Of a stretch of 64,000 bases of DNA, positions 35,658 through 44,251 are shown in pieces (positions within the stretch are counted from its first letter, which is position 1; every line of letters begins with the position of its first letter). The DNA is from Bacillus sp. FJAT-49736. GTDB lineage: Bacteria > Bacillota > Bacilli > Bacillales > Bacillaceae_C. The stretch is taken from positions 329,562 through 393,561 of the forward strand of contig NZ_JAGYPI010000002.1 of the NCBI RefSeq assembly GCF_018343615.1. Direction: 5' to 3'. The notes beneath the pieces were generated by a model. It ran no database searches. It was not told where the DNA came from and was given only the letters and a program-made list of their open reading frames with translations. A program made the translations under genes and the position numbers.

Positions 35658-36377
35658 TTATAATCGATGCGGCTTCGCAATAAAGTATCCCTGAAGAAGT
35701 GGAACACCTAGTTGCTTTGCTGTTAAAAAGTCATCATTTGTTTCAATTCCCTCTAAAACCACTACCATTTCTTTAAAGGAATTGGAAACGAAATAACCGA
35801 CGTGTTTCTGCTTTTCTAAAGAATCGGATAAGTTCTGTGAACAGGATCTATCCAACTTTGTGAAATCAGGGACATATTGGCGAATTTTTCTTATGGATGA
35901 CGAAGTATAGGTTAAATCATCATAGGCAATCAAAAAGCCACTATCCCGCAGGAAAGATAATCGATTTCTAAAAGATGGCTCCTCCCAATAATGCTCTTCT
36001 GCAGGATCTTCATTAATCTCAAACACTACTTTGCTCTTGATTTCTTCATAAATCCGTAATAGTCCATCAATAAATTCAGGGAAATCTGGATGAATAATAG
36101 TAGAAGGAAAAACATTCACAAAAAGTAAATATTTATCTAAATGACCGTACGGATATTCTTTAATAGCATTCGATATGGATGCAGTATCCAATTTATATAA
36201 AAGCCCCATATTACGAGCTACGTCAAAAAGCATTAAAGGATCCATAAACGGTTTTGTTCTAATAAATGCCTCGTAGGCAAAGATGGTATCTTTCGAAGTA
36301 TTCCAAAGAGGTTGAAACTCATTGTAAAATAAGCGATCTTTTATTAAACGCTGTATAGCAGGCTGATCTAATTCCAT
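35658..36377 (-). CDS. EAL-domain protein, probably reduced activity
   Basis: The 239-residue protein is a lone EAL domain. Counterparts of most catalytic positions are present: YEAFIR for EALLR, VNVFP, FEINED, YDDL, KLDRS, LEGIET and LLQGYFIAKP. However, the DDFGTGYSS loop reads DDLTYTSSS, so loop 6 is changed, which often weakens c-di-GMP hydrolysis. It has no membrane or sensor part. It is divergent from an RRNPP-like regulator and is a paralogue of the shortened EAL at 43373. Confidence 0.8.
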   Translation of the reverse strand: MELDQPAIQRLIKDRLFYNEFQPLWNTSKDTIFAYEAFIRTKPFMDPLMLFDVARNMGLLYKLDTASISNAIKEYPYGHLDKYLLFVNVFPSTIIHPDFPEFIDGLLRIYEEIKSKVVFEINEDPAEEHYWEEPSFRNRLSFLRDSGFLIAYDDLTYTSSSIRKIRQYVPDFTKLDRSCSQNLSDSLEKQKHVGYFVSNSFKEMVVVLEGIETNDDFLTAKQLGVPLLQGYFIAKPHRL

Positions 36378-36676
36378 TCTTCATTTAACTCCTTCAGTTT
36401 TTTCGCTCTTTCCGGCTCCAAAACACTATGTATCTATTTAAAAAATTTTCACGAATACTATAATAATAATTGTGACTATTGTACTAATAAAAAAGCAATA
36501 CTAATAAAGTAGTTTTTTACACACAAAGAAGATTATAACAACTAGAATGAAATTTTCAACATTTATCGTCATAAAAACACAAAAAACTTCATAATTCGTG
36601 TTACATTTATCCCGTTTTCGTCATAATTCTGTATAATGAAATATGCTTAAATATATCATTGGAAGCAGGAACTAAC

Positions 36677-38026
36677 ATGAATCGACAAATACCAAGACAT
36701 AATGCCACCGGAGGAAAAATTAGAGAAGCTCGAAAAGCAAGAGGAATGACCCTAGAGGAATTAGCAAAGGGAATCTGCTCTTTAGGGAAATTGAGTCAAA
36801 TCGAAAATGGGCACAGACCCGTAACGAATGAAGAGCTAGTAAAATTGAGTGAACGGTTAAATTTCCCGATCTTTCATTTTTCCGACCCAGACATAGATGA
36901 AAAGATAAAAGAGCTTGATTATAGAAAACAAAAAATTGGAGATTTGCTCGGATTGCAGCATTGGAAGGCTGTAAAAAGAGAATTAACCCTATTTAAAAGC
37001 AAAATACAAGAATATGATGTTTCCACAAGAATGATTGATTTTTATTATTTATCCGGTATCTTTTCTTTAAAATTATCTCATTACGAAGAAGCAAGTAATT
37101 TTTTAAACAAAGTCCATCAAGAACCTGACAATAAGTATAATTTGAAGCTGAAAATGAAATCTTATAATGCCTTGGCCAGCATGTTTTTTTCACAGAAGAG
37201 AGTAACAAAAAGTACTGAAATACTGATGAAAGCATTAGACATCTCAAAGGAAAATCCAACCATTTTGAAGGAGGAAAGAGATAATATATACTTTAATCTT
37301 TCCATCGTTTATTTATATATTGGAGCTTTTAATCAAGCGTTATTCTATATCAATCAAATCAACCATTATATTATTTATCCATTGGAAACAGATTACATGA
37401 AACTTCTAATTCAATTTTCTAGTGGAGAAACTGCAAATACTATAAAGAGTGAATTACTTTCATACAGGGAAAAACTCGATCAAACAAAAGATCCAACAAA
37501 TATTCTGCGTGGCTGGGCCCTTACTACTTACTCATTAATAAAAGCGACACCAAATGAATACAACTTTAATAAATGGAGGGATACATTTATAAAGGATATG
37601 TGTACCATAACCGAGGTTCCTCACCTTCAAGAACAAGCATTAGCAATATATCAGCTAGCCATTCGAGGCTGTTTGTTCCAAAATATCGAAAAATCCTTTG
37701 TCAAAATGCTATTGGACAAAACCAAATCCCTCCTACCTAAGGTGTCTAATAACTTATTAAAAGCCAGAAATTTATATCTGGAAGGAATCTTTCAAAGCCA
37801 ATCTGGTATCCATTCAGTTGATCTATTAGAGGAGGCGCTTTCCTTCCTAGGTGCTGACTATGATGGACTGCTTAAAGCAGATATTCTTTATGAAATAAGC
37901 AAACAAATAGAGCCAAGTAGTCAAACTCCTGCAGTACTTGCATTGGAATTGTACCACCAGCACCAAAAAAATAATTACCTGTTCAACCAATTCTATGAAT
38001 TGATATTGCCTAACTTTAAATATTGA
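36677..38026 (+). CDS. HTH-TPR transcriptional regulator, RRNPP-like
   Basis: The ATG at 36677 lies 6 bases after AGGA; an upstream in-frame TTG is less likely. The 449-residue protein has a Cro/C1-type HTH at ~12-66 (GGKIREARKARGMTLEELAKGICS, LSQIENGHRPVTNEELVKLSERL) and then about 370 residues of helical TPR-like repeats, the layout of PlcR/NprR/AimR receptors for short peptides. A TATAAT box is at 36632-36637. No pheromone-precursor gene follows; a dispersed repeat occupies the downstream gap. Confidence 0.82.
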   Translation: MNRQIPRHNATGGKIREARKARGMTLEELAKGICSLGKLSQIENGHRPVTNEELVKLSERLNFPIFHFSDPDIDEKIKELDYRKQKIGDLLGLQHWKAVKRELTLFKSKIQEYDVSTRMIDFYYLSGIFSLKLSHYEEASNFLNKVHQEPDNKYNLKLKMKSYNALASMFFSQKRVTKSTEILMKALDISKENPTILKEERDNIYFNLSIVYLYIGAFNQALFYINQINHYIIYPLETDYMKLLIQFSSGETANTIKSELLSYREKLDQTKDPTNILRGWALTTYSLIKATPNEYNFNKWRDTFIKDMCTITEVPHLQEQALAIYQLAIRGCLFQNIEKSFVKMLLDKTKSLLPKVSNNLLKARNLYLEGIFQSQSGIHSVDLLEEALSFLGADYDGLLKADILYEISKQIEPSSQTPAVLALELYHQHQKNNYLFNQFYELILPNFKY

Positions 38027-38064
38027 TTGGGTCTTTTTCTCGAGATGAAATAAGCAGTTTGGGA

Positions 38065-38241
38065 GGACTCACATTCCGTTATCTATGACAAATAGAGGGT
38101 CTTCACGATTTTGTAGGACAACGTTCCGTTATTTAGCTATTATGGATGCTATTTGGCCTGAGATTAAGCAAATAGCGGAACCATGGTCCATAAACATCAT
38201 TAATATAGCTATTTTTATAAAAATAACGGAACGAGTGTCCT
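38065..38241. repeat. GGAC/GTTCCG dispersed element (copy B)
   Basis: A 177-bp element begins GGACTCACATTCCGTTATC and ends AATAACGGAACGAGTGTCC. It contains an inner pair GGACAACGTTCCGTTATTT...GCAAATAGCGGAACCATGGTCC, so it looks like nested inverted repeats. It aligns with copy A (33401-34861 without the IS). Confidence 0.8.
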
Positions 38242-38283
38242 CTATTAAAATCGTATATTACGAACAATCGCATAGAAAGCTAG

Positions 38284-39978
38284 TTATACTTTAAATGTTC
38301 CGATTAGCTGCTGTAATTCCTCGGCCATTTTAGCTAAGGAGGAAGCAGAAGCGGAGATTTCTTCCATCGAGGCCAATTGCTCCTCAGATGCAGAAGAGAT
38401 ATTTTGTGTTTCTATAGATACGTTTTGAGATTCCTTAGAAATCGTATCTATTGAGTGAACTACTTGTGTGGAACTTGCCGACATTTGCTCAGAAGCACCG
38501 GAAATTTCTTGTATCTGAGAAGCAACTTGATCAACAGAGCTCTTAATTTCCTCAAATAATCTTCCTGCTGTATCAACTAATTGGGTACCTTGATTAACTT
38601 CTCTTGTTCCGGCTTCCATTTGTTGAACTGCTTCCGATGTATAGTCTTGAATATTCGTAATTAATTGGGTAATTTGCTTCGCCGATTCAGACGACTGTTC
38701 CGCTAATGTACGGACCTCTTCTGCTACGACTGCAAATCCTTTTCCATTTTCCCCTGCCCTCGCAGCCTCTATTGCTGCATTAAGTGCTAAGAGGTTCGTC
38801 TGAGATGCTATATTCGTTATCACTTCAATAATATTTCCAATCTCTTTGGAATGCTCATCCATCACACGAACTACTTGAGCTAGTTTAGTCATGGTAGAAT
38901 TGACGGAATCCATTTGTTTTACAGCAAGCTGAATGGCTTTGTTCCCTTCCATCGCTTTTTCCGACGCTTGAACGGACACATTGGAGGTCACTTTTCCATT
39001 TTCGGCAATCTCATGAATATCGGTTGACATTTCATTCATAGATTCAACACCTTCATGCACGCTCTCCAATTGTTTTTCGGAGCTTACTGCCATTTCTTGT
39101 ATCGTAAAGGTTATCATTTCCGTTGCCTTACTAGTTTGTTCCGCGCTGGCAGTCAACTCTTCAGATGCGGAAGCTACTTGTTCAGCACTTAGGCTCACTT
39201 TGCTAACTAAAAGACGAAGATTTTCCTTCATTTGATTAAATGCTGCTGCCAAAATGCCTATTTCATCTGTATTTTTCACTTGAATATCATCTGGAGTTAA
39301 ATCACCATGAGCAATTTGCTCTGCTACTTTTACTACCTTTACGATAGGCTTGGATATTTTTCCAGACATAATTACCCCAATTACAATGGACAGCAGAAAT
39401 GCAATAATACTAATTATCGTAACAATCAGGACTGCAGCATTAACCATTTTCGAATTGCTCTCGCTGCCTTCATTCATTAATTTTTGCTGTTCATTCGCCA
39501 TTTCATCCGATATTGGTGCCATTTTTTTACCTATCGGAAGTAATTCGCGTTCATAAAAATAAAGGATATCCTCCGGCTTCTTATTTTCCTGCACCAATTG
39601 GAATAATTGTTCATATTTTTGATTCATCTGCTGATTAAGTTCATCCAAATTTCTAAGGCGTTGTTTATCTACATCCCTTTTAGTCAATTTAATCGTACTT
39701 TTAATCAACTTTGCCGTGTTTTCATTTGCCGAATTTAATTCCATTTTATATTGCATATCGTTTTTGATTAAGTAGCCTCGCAGATTACTGAGTTGTTTTT
39801 CCGTTTCAACTTGTATTTTCTGTGCATTCGTTAAAACAACAGCCCGACGGTTAATTAGATCGGTATCTGAATCATCTATTTTATGAAGATAGTAAATAGA
39901 AATGCTGCTGGCTATACCCAATAGAATAGCAATACTTAAAAATGATAAAATTAGCTTTTTACTTATAGTTAATTTCAT
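38284..39978 (-). CDS. Methyl-accepting chemotaxis protein
   Basis: The ATG at 39978 follows AGGGGTG, giving 564 residues. Two membrane helices (~10-30 and ~190-210) flank a four-helix-bundle ligand domain with no known ligand motif. A HAMP domain follows ([35 protein letters not shown]). The hairpin tip is standard: [50 protein letters not shown] (hallmark region). It lies 58 bases downstream of the EAL-kinase gene and may be co-transcribed with it. It would report to CheA/CheW. Confidence 0.92.
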   Translation of the reverse strand: MKLTISKKLILSFLSIAILLGIASSISIYYLHKIDDSDTDLINRRAVVLTNAQKIQVETEKQLSNLRGYLIKNDMQYKMELNSANENTAKLIKSTIKLTKRDVDKQRLRNLDELNQQMNQKYEQLFQLVQENKKPEDILYFYERELLPIGKKMAPISDEMANEQQKLMNEGSESNSKMVNAAVLIVTIISIIAFLLSIVIGVIMSGKISKPIVKVVKVAEQIAHGDLTPDDIQVKNTDEIGILAAAFNQMKENLRLLVSKVSLSAEQVASASEELTASAEQTSKATEMITFTIQEMAVSSEKQLESVHEGVESMNEMSTDIHEIAENGKVTSNVSVQASEKAMEGNKAIQLAVKQMDSVNSTMTKLAQVVRVMDEHSKEIGNIIEVITNIASQTNLLALNAAIEAARAGENGKGFAVVAEEVRTLAEQSSESAKQITQLITNIQDYTSEAVQQMEAGTREVNQGTQLVDTAGRLFEEIKSSVDQVASQIQEISGASEQMSASSTQVVHSIDTISKESQNVSIETQNISSASEEQLASMEEISASASSLAKMAEELQQLIGTFKV

Positions 39979-40036
39979 TATAAACACCCCTGTTAATGAT
40001 CTTTCTCTATTCATTTACTTTACGTTTCCGTAGCCG

Positions 40037-42403
40037 TTAATGGGTTCGCTCATTAATTGGTAAGATTATTTCTACGGTAGTCCCTTCCCCAGGTTTACTT
40101 GCAAAATTAATTTTACCCTTGTGCTCCCCAATGATTTTATGACAAACCATTATGCCTAAACCAGTTCCCTTTTCCTTCGTGCTATAAAATGGCTCTGCAA
40201 TTCTCATCAAACGGTCCTCCGTGATGCCGCATCCATTATCAATAAAACGGAAGATAACTTGATCCGTTTCAAGCTTCTTAGCCTGAATGGTAATGCTTCC
40301 CCCTCCAGATATAGCATCCAAGGAATTATAAAGAATATTGATAAAAACTTGTTTGATCTGGCGATAGTCACCATAAATGAATGGCATTTCCGGTTCTATT
40401 TCTTGTATTATGTCCACATTTTTTAAAATTGTTTGTGTTTCAATCAATCTAACAACCTTTTGCAATAGTGCATAAACATCTACTTTTGATAAATTCATTG
40501 GCTGTGGTTTGGAAAAAGACAGGAATTCATTGATAATCACTTCGATATCATTAATTTCAGACAAGGCAATATCAATATAGGAACGTGGCATAGTTGCTTC
40601 ATTCCGCATCATTTGCAGAAACCCCTTTATAGAAGTAAGTGGATTCCTAATTTCATGTGCAATACCTGCTGCTAGCTGGCCCACAACCGATAAAGTACCA
40701 GTCTTCTGGATAAATTCATCTGTTTTCTTACGCTCTGAAATATCGCGTCCTACGACAACGAAATAGTCAACTTCGCCATGTTCCCCCAGCACCGGATTTA
40801 GCTGTGCTTCAATATGCATCCAATGACCGTTTACATGTTTAACACGAAACTCGATTTGACCAGGTTTTTTACTTGAAATAATTTGAGTAAATCTTTGCTG
40901 TAGAAGTGGAATATCATCTAGATGGACCCAGTCATAGTCCAAATTGTCATTATTCAATTCTGGAGAAAATCCCAATACTATTTTATGGGACGGGGATGCA
41001 TAAGTTATTCTTCCATTTACATCACAGACACTAACTAAGTCTTTCATATTTTCTGCAATGAGACGGTGCGTAAATTCACTTTGCTTTAACGCTTTCTCTA
41101 CATTCCTTTTTTCCGTAATATCAATGCCAGAACCAATTACTTCTACTACTTGTCCACCTCTTTGTATTGGACGCAACGAAGCAATATAATAAATTCCGTT
41201 TATTTCACTTTCAAAGCTTACTTTATCCTCGCCATCCCAGGCTCTTTGATAAAATTCAATCATTTCTGCGGCAATATTATCTGGAAGAAAGTCTGCTAAC
41301 TCTTTTCCGATAATTTGTTCCGGTAATAGCCCCATCCGATTAAGTAATTCACCATCCCAAATAGTATGAATAAATTTGTCTTCCTTTTTGATAAACTTAA
41401 AAATCATTCCTTGCTGATTTCTAATCGTATCCACTAATTCTTGTCGGGCAATTTGCAATGCCTCTTCCATCCACTTCTGATTCGATAGTTCTTTCGGAAT
41501 ACCGTTTTGAGCGATGAATTGTTCAATCTCCTCATACCTTTGGACAATTTCATCAGGAGGGATGGGTTTACTAAATAAATAACCTTGCCCCTCATTACAT
41601 ACATTTCTTTGAAGTAAAACAAGATGCTCAATGGTTTCGATGCCTTCAGCAACAACAGTAAGTTTTAGTTGATGGGCCATTGCAATAATGGTTTTGACAA
41701 TCGTTGCATCATCGCTATCCTCGGTACAATTTTTGATAAATGATTGATCAATCTTTAATTTATTTATCGGAAGTTCCTTTAAATGAAGAAGTGAACTATA
41801 CCCGGTTCCAAAATCATCCAGACTAACTTTTACTCCTAAGCCCCTTAATTTCTTCAGAACAGTGATTCCATGTTGAATATCCATCAACATACTTTCTGTC
41901 ACTTCTAGCTCCAAAAATTCTGGTTGTAGCCCCGTTTCCTCTATTATATTGCGAACCATTTCCGTTAAATTCGGTTGGTAGAACTGCCGAACTGAAAGAT
42001 TCACGGATATCACAATGGGTGGAAGACCAGCCTTCTGCCAAATCTTATTTTGCATACATGCCGTTCGCAATACCCATTCTCCAATCGGTAGAATAAGCCC
42101 TGTATCCTCCGCAAGTGGAATAAATTCATCTGGGGTTATGACCCCTTTCTCAGGATGCTTCCAACGAAGCAACGCCTCCACCCCAACTATTTTCCCAGAG
42201 CTGAGACAAAGCTTCGGCTGATAAAGTAAGAATAGCTCCTCTCGCTCTAAAGCATTTCGAAGTTCATTCTTTAACTCTTCCACCCTTTGGTTTTCTGGAT
42301 TCTTTAAAGATAAAGCCTGCTTCCTGCGCATGATAAAATACATGCTTATAATCACAATGAAAAATACTACAATCACAATACTTATATCTACTTTTATTCC
42401 CAT
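40037..42403 (-). CDS. Membrane EAL-PAS-PAS-histidine kinase fusion
   Basis: The 788-residue protein has one membrane helix (~6-27), then a complete EAL domain (~40-290) with QPK, VEALLRWKHP, VNLSVRQF, EVTES, SLDDFGTGYSSL, KIDQSF, VAEGIE and EGQGYLFSKP, so it should be an active c-di-GMP phosphodiesterase. Two PAS domains follow (~335-440 and ~450-560). The kinase has AAGIAHEIRNPLTSIKGFLQ, NILYNSLDAISGGG, DNGCGI and GTGLGIMVCHKII. No receiver domain or response regulator is adjacent. Such joining of c-di-GMP breakdown with His phosphotransfer is rare. Confidence 0.9.
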   Translation of the reverse strand: MGIKVDISIVIVVFFIVIISMYFIMRRKQALSLKNPENQRVEELKNELRNALEREELFLLYQPKLCLSSGKIVGVEALLRWKHPEKGVITPDEFIPLAEDTGLILPIGEWVLRTACMQNKIWQKAGLPPIVISVNLSVRQFYQPNLTEMVRNIIEETGLQPEFLELEVTESMLMDIQHGITVLKKLRGLGVKVSLDDFGTGYSSLLHLKELPINKLKIDQSFIKNCTEDSDDATIVKTIIAMAHQLKLTVVAEGIETIEHLVLLQRNVCNEGQGYLFSKPIPPDEIVQRYEEIEQFIAQNGIPKELSNQKWMEEALQIARQELVDTIRNQQGMIFKFIKKEDKFIHTIWDGELLNRMGLLPEQIIGKELADFLPDNIAAEMIEFYQRAWDGEDKVSFESEINGIYYIASLRPIQRGGQVVEVIGSGIDITEKRNVEKALKQSEFTHRLIAENMKDLVSVCDVNGRITYASPSHKIVLGFSPELNNDNLDYDWVHLDDIPLLQQRFTQIISSKKPGQIEFRVKHVNGHWMHIEAQLNPVLGEHGEVDYFVVVGRDISERKKTDEFIQKTGTLSVVGQLAAGIAHEIRNPLTSIKGFLQMMRNEATMPRSYIDIALSEINDIEVIINEFLSFSKPQPMNLSKVDVYALLQKVVRLIETQTILKNVDIIQEIEPEMPFIYGDYRQIKQVFINILYNSLDAISGGGSITIQAKKLETDQVIFRFIDNGCGITEDRLMRIAEPFYSTKEKGTGLGIMVCHKIIGEHKGKINFASKPGEGTTVEIILPINERTH

Positions 42404-42845
42404 GGTTTACGCCCCAATATATGACTTGCACCCTTTCCTATATAAACTAGCATTTATGTAAACAGAGATGTATTTGAATTAAATCATCGTGTGAAATATT
42501 GCACATTCCTAATGTAAAATTAGTGAAAAGCAACTATATAATACCACATAAAGCGATAACATATTACAATTTTTCCATTTTTTCGAGTTTTTTTGACAAA
42601 ATGCTGTGTTTTTTAATATAATTCTGTCAATATTTGTAGAATTAATTGTAGTAAATTAATAGACACTGTCTTAACTTCTTTGAAATGGCAGACATTTCGA
42701 AAGAAGTAAATGAAAAACTATAGGGACTAACTTAATTTTTGTTTTAAAAATGTGAAAAATTGTTGAGCCTACTTTGATATTAGATTTATAGAGTGGAGGA
42801 ACAGATCAGTAAAAATGAAAAAAACGCGAGAACCATCCCCACGTT
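42404..42845. other. Intergenic region without a supported gene
   Basis: This AT-rich gap carries the promoter of the EAL-kinase gene and separates it from the PilZ gene on the same strand. A frame on the plus strand from 42815 runs antisense into the PilZ gene and was rejected. No terminator hairpin with a clear T run was found. Confidence 0.4.
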
Positions 42846-43367
42846 TCATTTTGATACTATTTTTCTGTTTAACCAGCTACTTAATTGCTTTTCCTGATTT
42901 GGCAGTAATTCTGCAAATTCGATTCCGTATGTTACATTTTCATTATTTAAATGATCTTGTCTACGAACAATTTTGCCCTTTACAGAAAATACTAAGTGGT
43001 CTAGTTGAAAACTAATAAGGATGTTAATATCAGACCGTACCGGTAATTCATAATCACTTGAAAATTTCATTCCAGATAAGCTTATATCCTCTATATATCC
43101 CTCAATTGTTTTATCCTTGAGCTTCTCATACTTCGGATTTCCAAAGTGGTTAAATTTAATAATACAATAAAGATTATCTACTTCCACTCGAAAGTTTTTC
43201 CGTTTATTAATAAACGGTTGAGGTATCATTGCTTCTTCCATTTGATCAAGGCTGAGATCTACTTGATCCATCTTTTTATTCTTATTATTTATGAAAATAA
43301 TAAATAGGATAATGATGAAACTACAAAATAAGAGAATGAATGCCAACAAAAGCATAAGCATATCCAA
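42846..43367 (-). CDS. Membrane-anchored PilZ protein (c-di-GMP receptor)
   Basis: The TTG at 43367, 8 bases after GAGG, gives 173 residues; a GTG at 43376 overlapping the previous stop is the alternative. A hydrophobic helix (MLLLAFILLFCSFIIILFIIF) anchors the protein. The PilZ domain follows with both c-di-GMP motifs: RKNFRVEV (RxxxR) and EDISLSGMKF (D/NxSxxG). It lies directly after the shortened EAL gene, under a c-di-GMP riboswitch. It likely passes the signal to a membrane or surface process. Confidence 0.85.
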   Translation of the reverse strand: MDMLMLLLAFILLFCSFIIILFIIFINNKNKKMDQVDLSLDQMEEAMIPQPFINKRKNFRVEVDNLYCIIKFNHFGNPKYEKLKDKTIEGYIEDISLSGMKFSSDYELPVRSDINILISFQLDHLVFSVKGKIVRRQDHLNNENVTYGIEFAELLPNQEKQLSSWLNRKIVSK

Positions 43368-43372
43368 TTGTA

Positions 43373-43798
43373 TCACCTCACACCTTTTAGTAATGGTGCA
43401 GGTCTTCTGAGAGAAAACCCCTCTACAAATTGGACCATAATTTTATTTATTCCAAGTATTATCTGTTGACTTAAAACCCATTTTTCGTTAATAATCTTAT
43501 TTACTAAGGCGTGAAATAATGAAATTATTAATGTTGTCGGAAAAACATTGAAAAAAGTTGTTTCATTACTTAGCGTATGGCCTACTTCGTTGTAGGTTTT
43601 CAAAGCTTTATGGACAGACCGCGAATCTAGTTCATAAGGCTTTTTTTTCTTGATTGGTTTAGTAAAAGTGATTTCCGGTTCAAATAACTCTTCGGATTGA
43701 AGAAGTTCTTTATACCTCACTACTTCCCGATCTTGTATATCAAAAATAGGTTGAAAGTGATGAAAGAATTCGATTTTGATTACGCTGCTTAAAATCAA
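43373..43798 (-). CDS. Internally deleted, degenerate EAL protein under riboswitch control
   Basis: The frame extends upstream to 43879, but that part lies inside the riboswitch and its terminator, so the TTG at 43798, after AAAGGGGG, is the probable start (141 residues). The N-terminal half is EAL-like (FHHFQPIFDIQDREVVRYKELLQ, FFNVFPTTLI, IILGINKI) and is a paralogue of the protein at 35658. The catalytic Glu positions read KELLQ and GIN. Then sequence jumps to FVEGFSLRRPAPLL, which resembles the QGYxxAKP end of EAL domains, so about 110 residues appear deleted in frame. It cannot be a phosphodiesterase. Confidence 0.6.
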   Translation of the reverse strand: MILSSVIKIEFFHHFQPIFDIQDREVVRYKELLQSEELFEPEITFTKPIKKKKPYELDSRSVHKALKTYNEVGHTLSNETTFFNVFPTTLIISLFHALVNKIINEKWVLSQQIILGINKIMVQFVEGFSLRRPAPLLKGVR

Positions 43799-43826
43799 CC
43801 ACTTCTTACCCCCTTTTTTCCAAATT

Positions 43827-43859
43827 AAAAAACACAATCCAAAAGAATGGGATTGTGTT
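43827..43859 (-). terminator. Terminator in the riboswitch expression platform
   Basis: AACACAATCC (43831-43840) pairs with GGATTGTGTT (43850-43859); on the minus strand TTTTTT follows. It stands between the c-di-GMP aptamer and the start codon of the EAL-like gene. Confidence 0.85.
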
Positions 43860-43869
43860 TGTTTGTTGC

Positions 43870-43965
43870 CCCCACTCATTCGGTAACTCAGCCACCATAG
43901 CGTTTGCTTTAGGTCTGAAGCTTTGCGCCCTTATTTTTCAATAAGTTTGCCATTATCGTGTACAG
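43870..43965 (-). promoter_or_regulatory. Class I cyclic di-GMP riboswitch (GEMM-I)
   Basis: Read on the minus strand the RNA has the GEMM-I landmarks in order: ATGGCAAAC, a stem CTTATT/AATAAG closed by the tetraloop GAAA, GGGCGCAAAGC, CTTCAGACCTAAAG (tetraloop receptor strand), CTATGG and GGCTGAGTTACCGAATG. The conserved GCAAAGC, CCTAA and GTTACCGA blocks and the GNRA loop all match the family. A terminator hairpin follows about 10 bases later, then the EAL-like and PilZ genes. Binding of c-di-GMP should change readthrough into them; whether it turns them on or off is not visible. Confidence 0.92.
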
Positions 43966-44205
43966 GTATCTTCTACTATTTATTTCGAGGATTATACTAT
44001 CAAAAAATATGACAAAAGTCTACAATGTTTTTACAAAATTAAGAAAACACTAGACTATTATCCTATTTGATTCTCTGTTACTTTTTTACTATGAATAAGA
44101 TAATAATTTCTTTCTTAAATAAAGAAATGTGTGTCGTTTTAGTAGAACATACATCGGTAATTTCACTTTTTATATATCGTAACTTTCTTTCTTTAAAATA
44201 TAAAA

Positions 44206-44244
44206 ACGGTTCTCTTGCTTCTGTTCAAGAAACAAGAGAACCGT
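44206..44244 (-). terminator. Terminator of the zinc-ribbon operon, AACCGTC-type stem
   Basis: ACGGTTCTCTTG (44206-44217) pairs perfectly with CAAGAGAACCGT (44233-44244). On the minus strand a TTTTTATATTTT tail follows, just past the stop at 44252. Confidence 0.88.
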
Positions 44245-44251
44245 CCAATAA

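Noticed and set aside
42815..43015. 66-residue plus-strand gene
   Set aside because: It runs antisense through the well-supported PilZ gene, and GGAGGAA is too far from its ATG.
43799..43879. Longer N-terminus of the shortened EAL protein
   Set aside because: Those codons coincide with the riboswitch 3' end and the terminator, so they are leader RNA.
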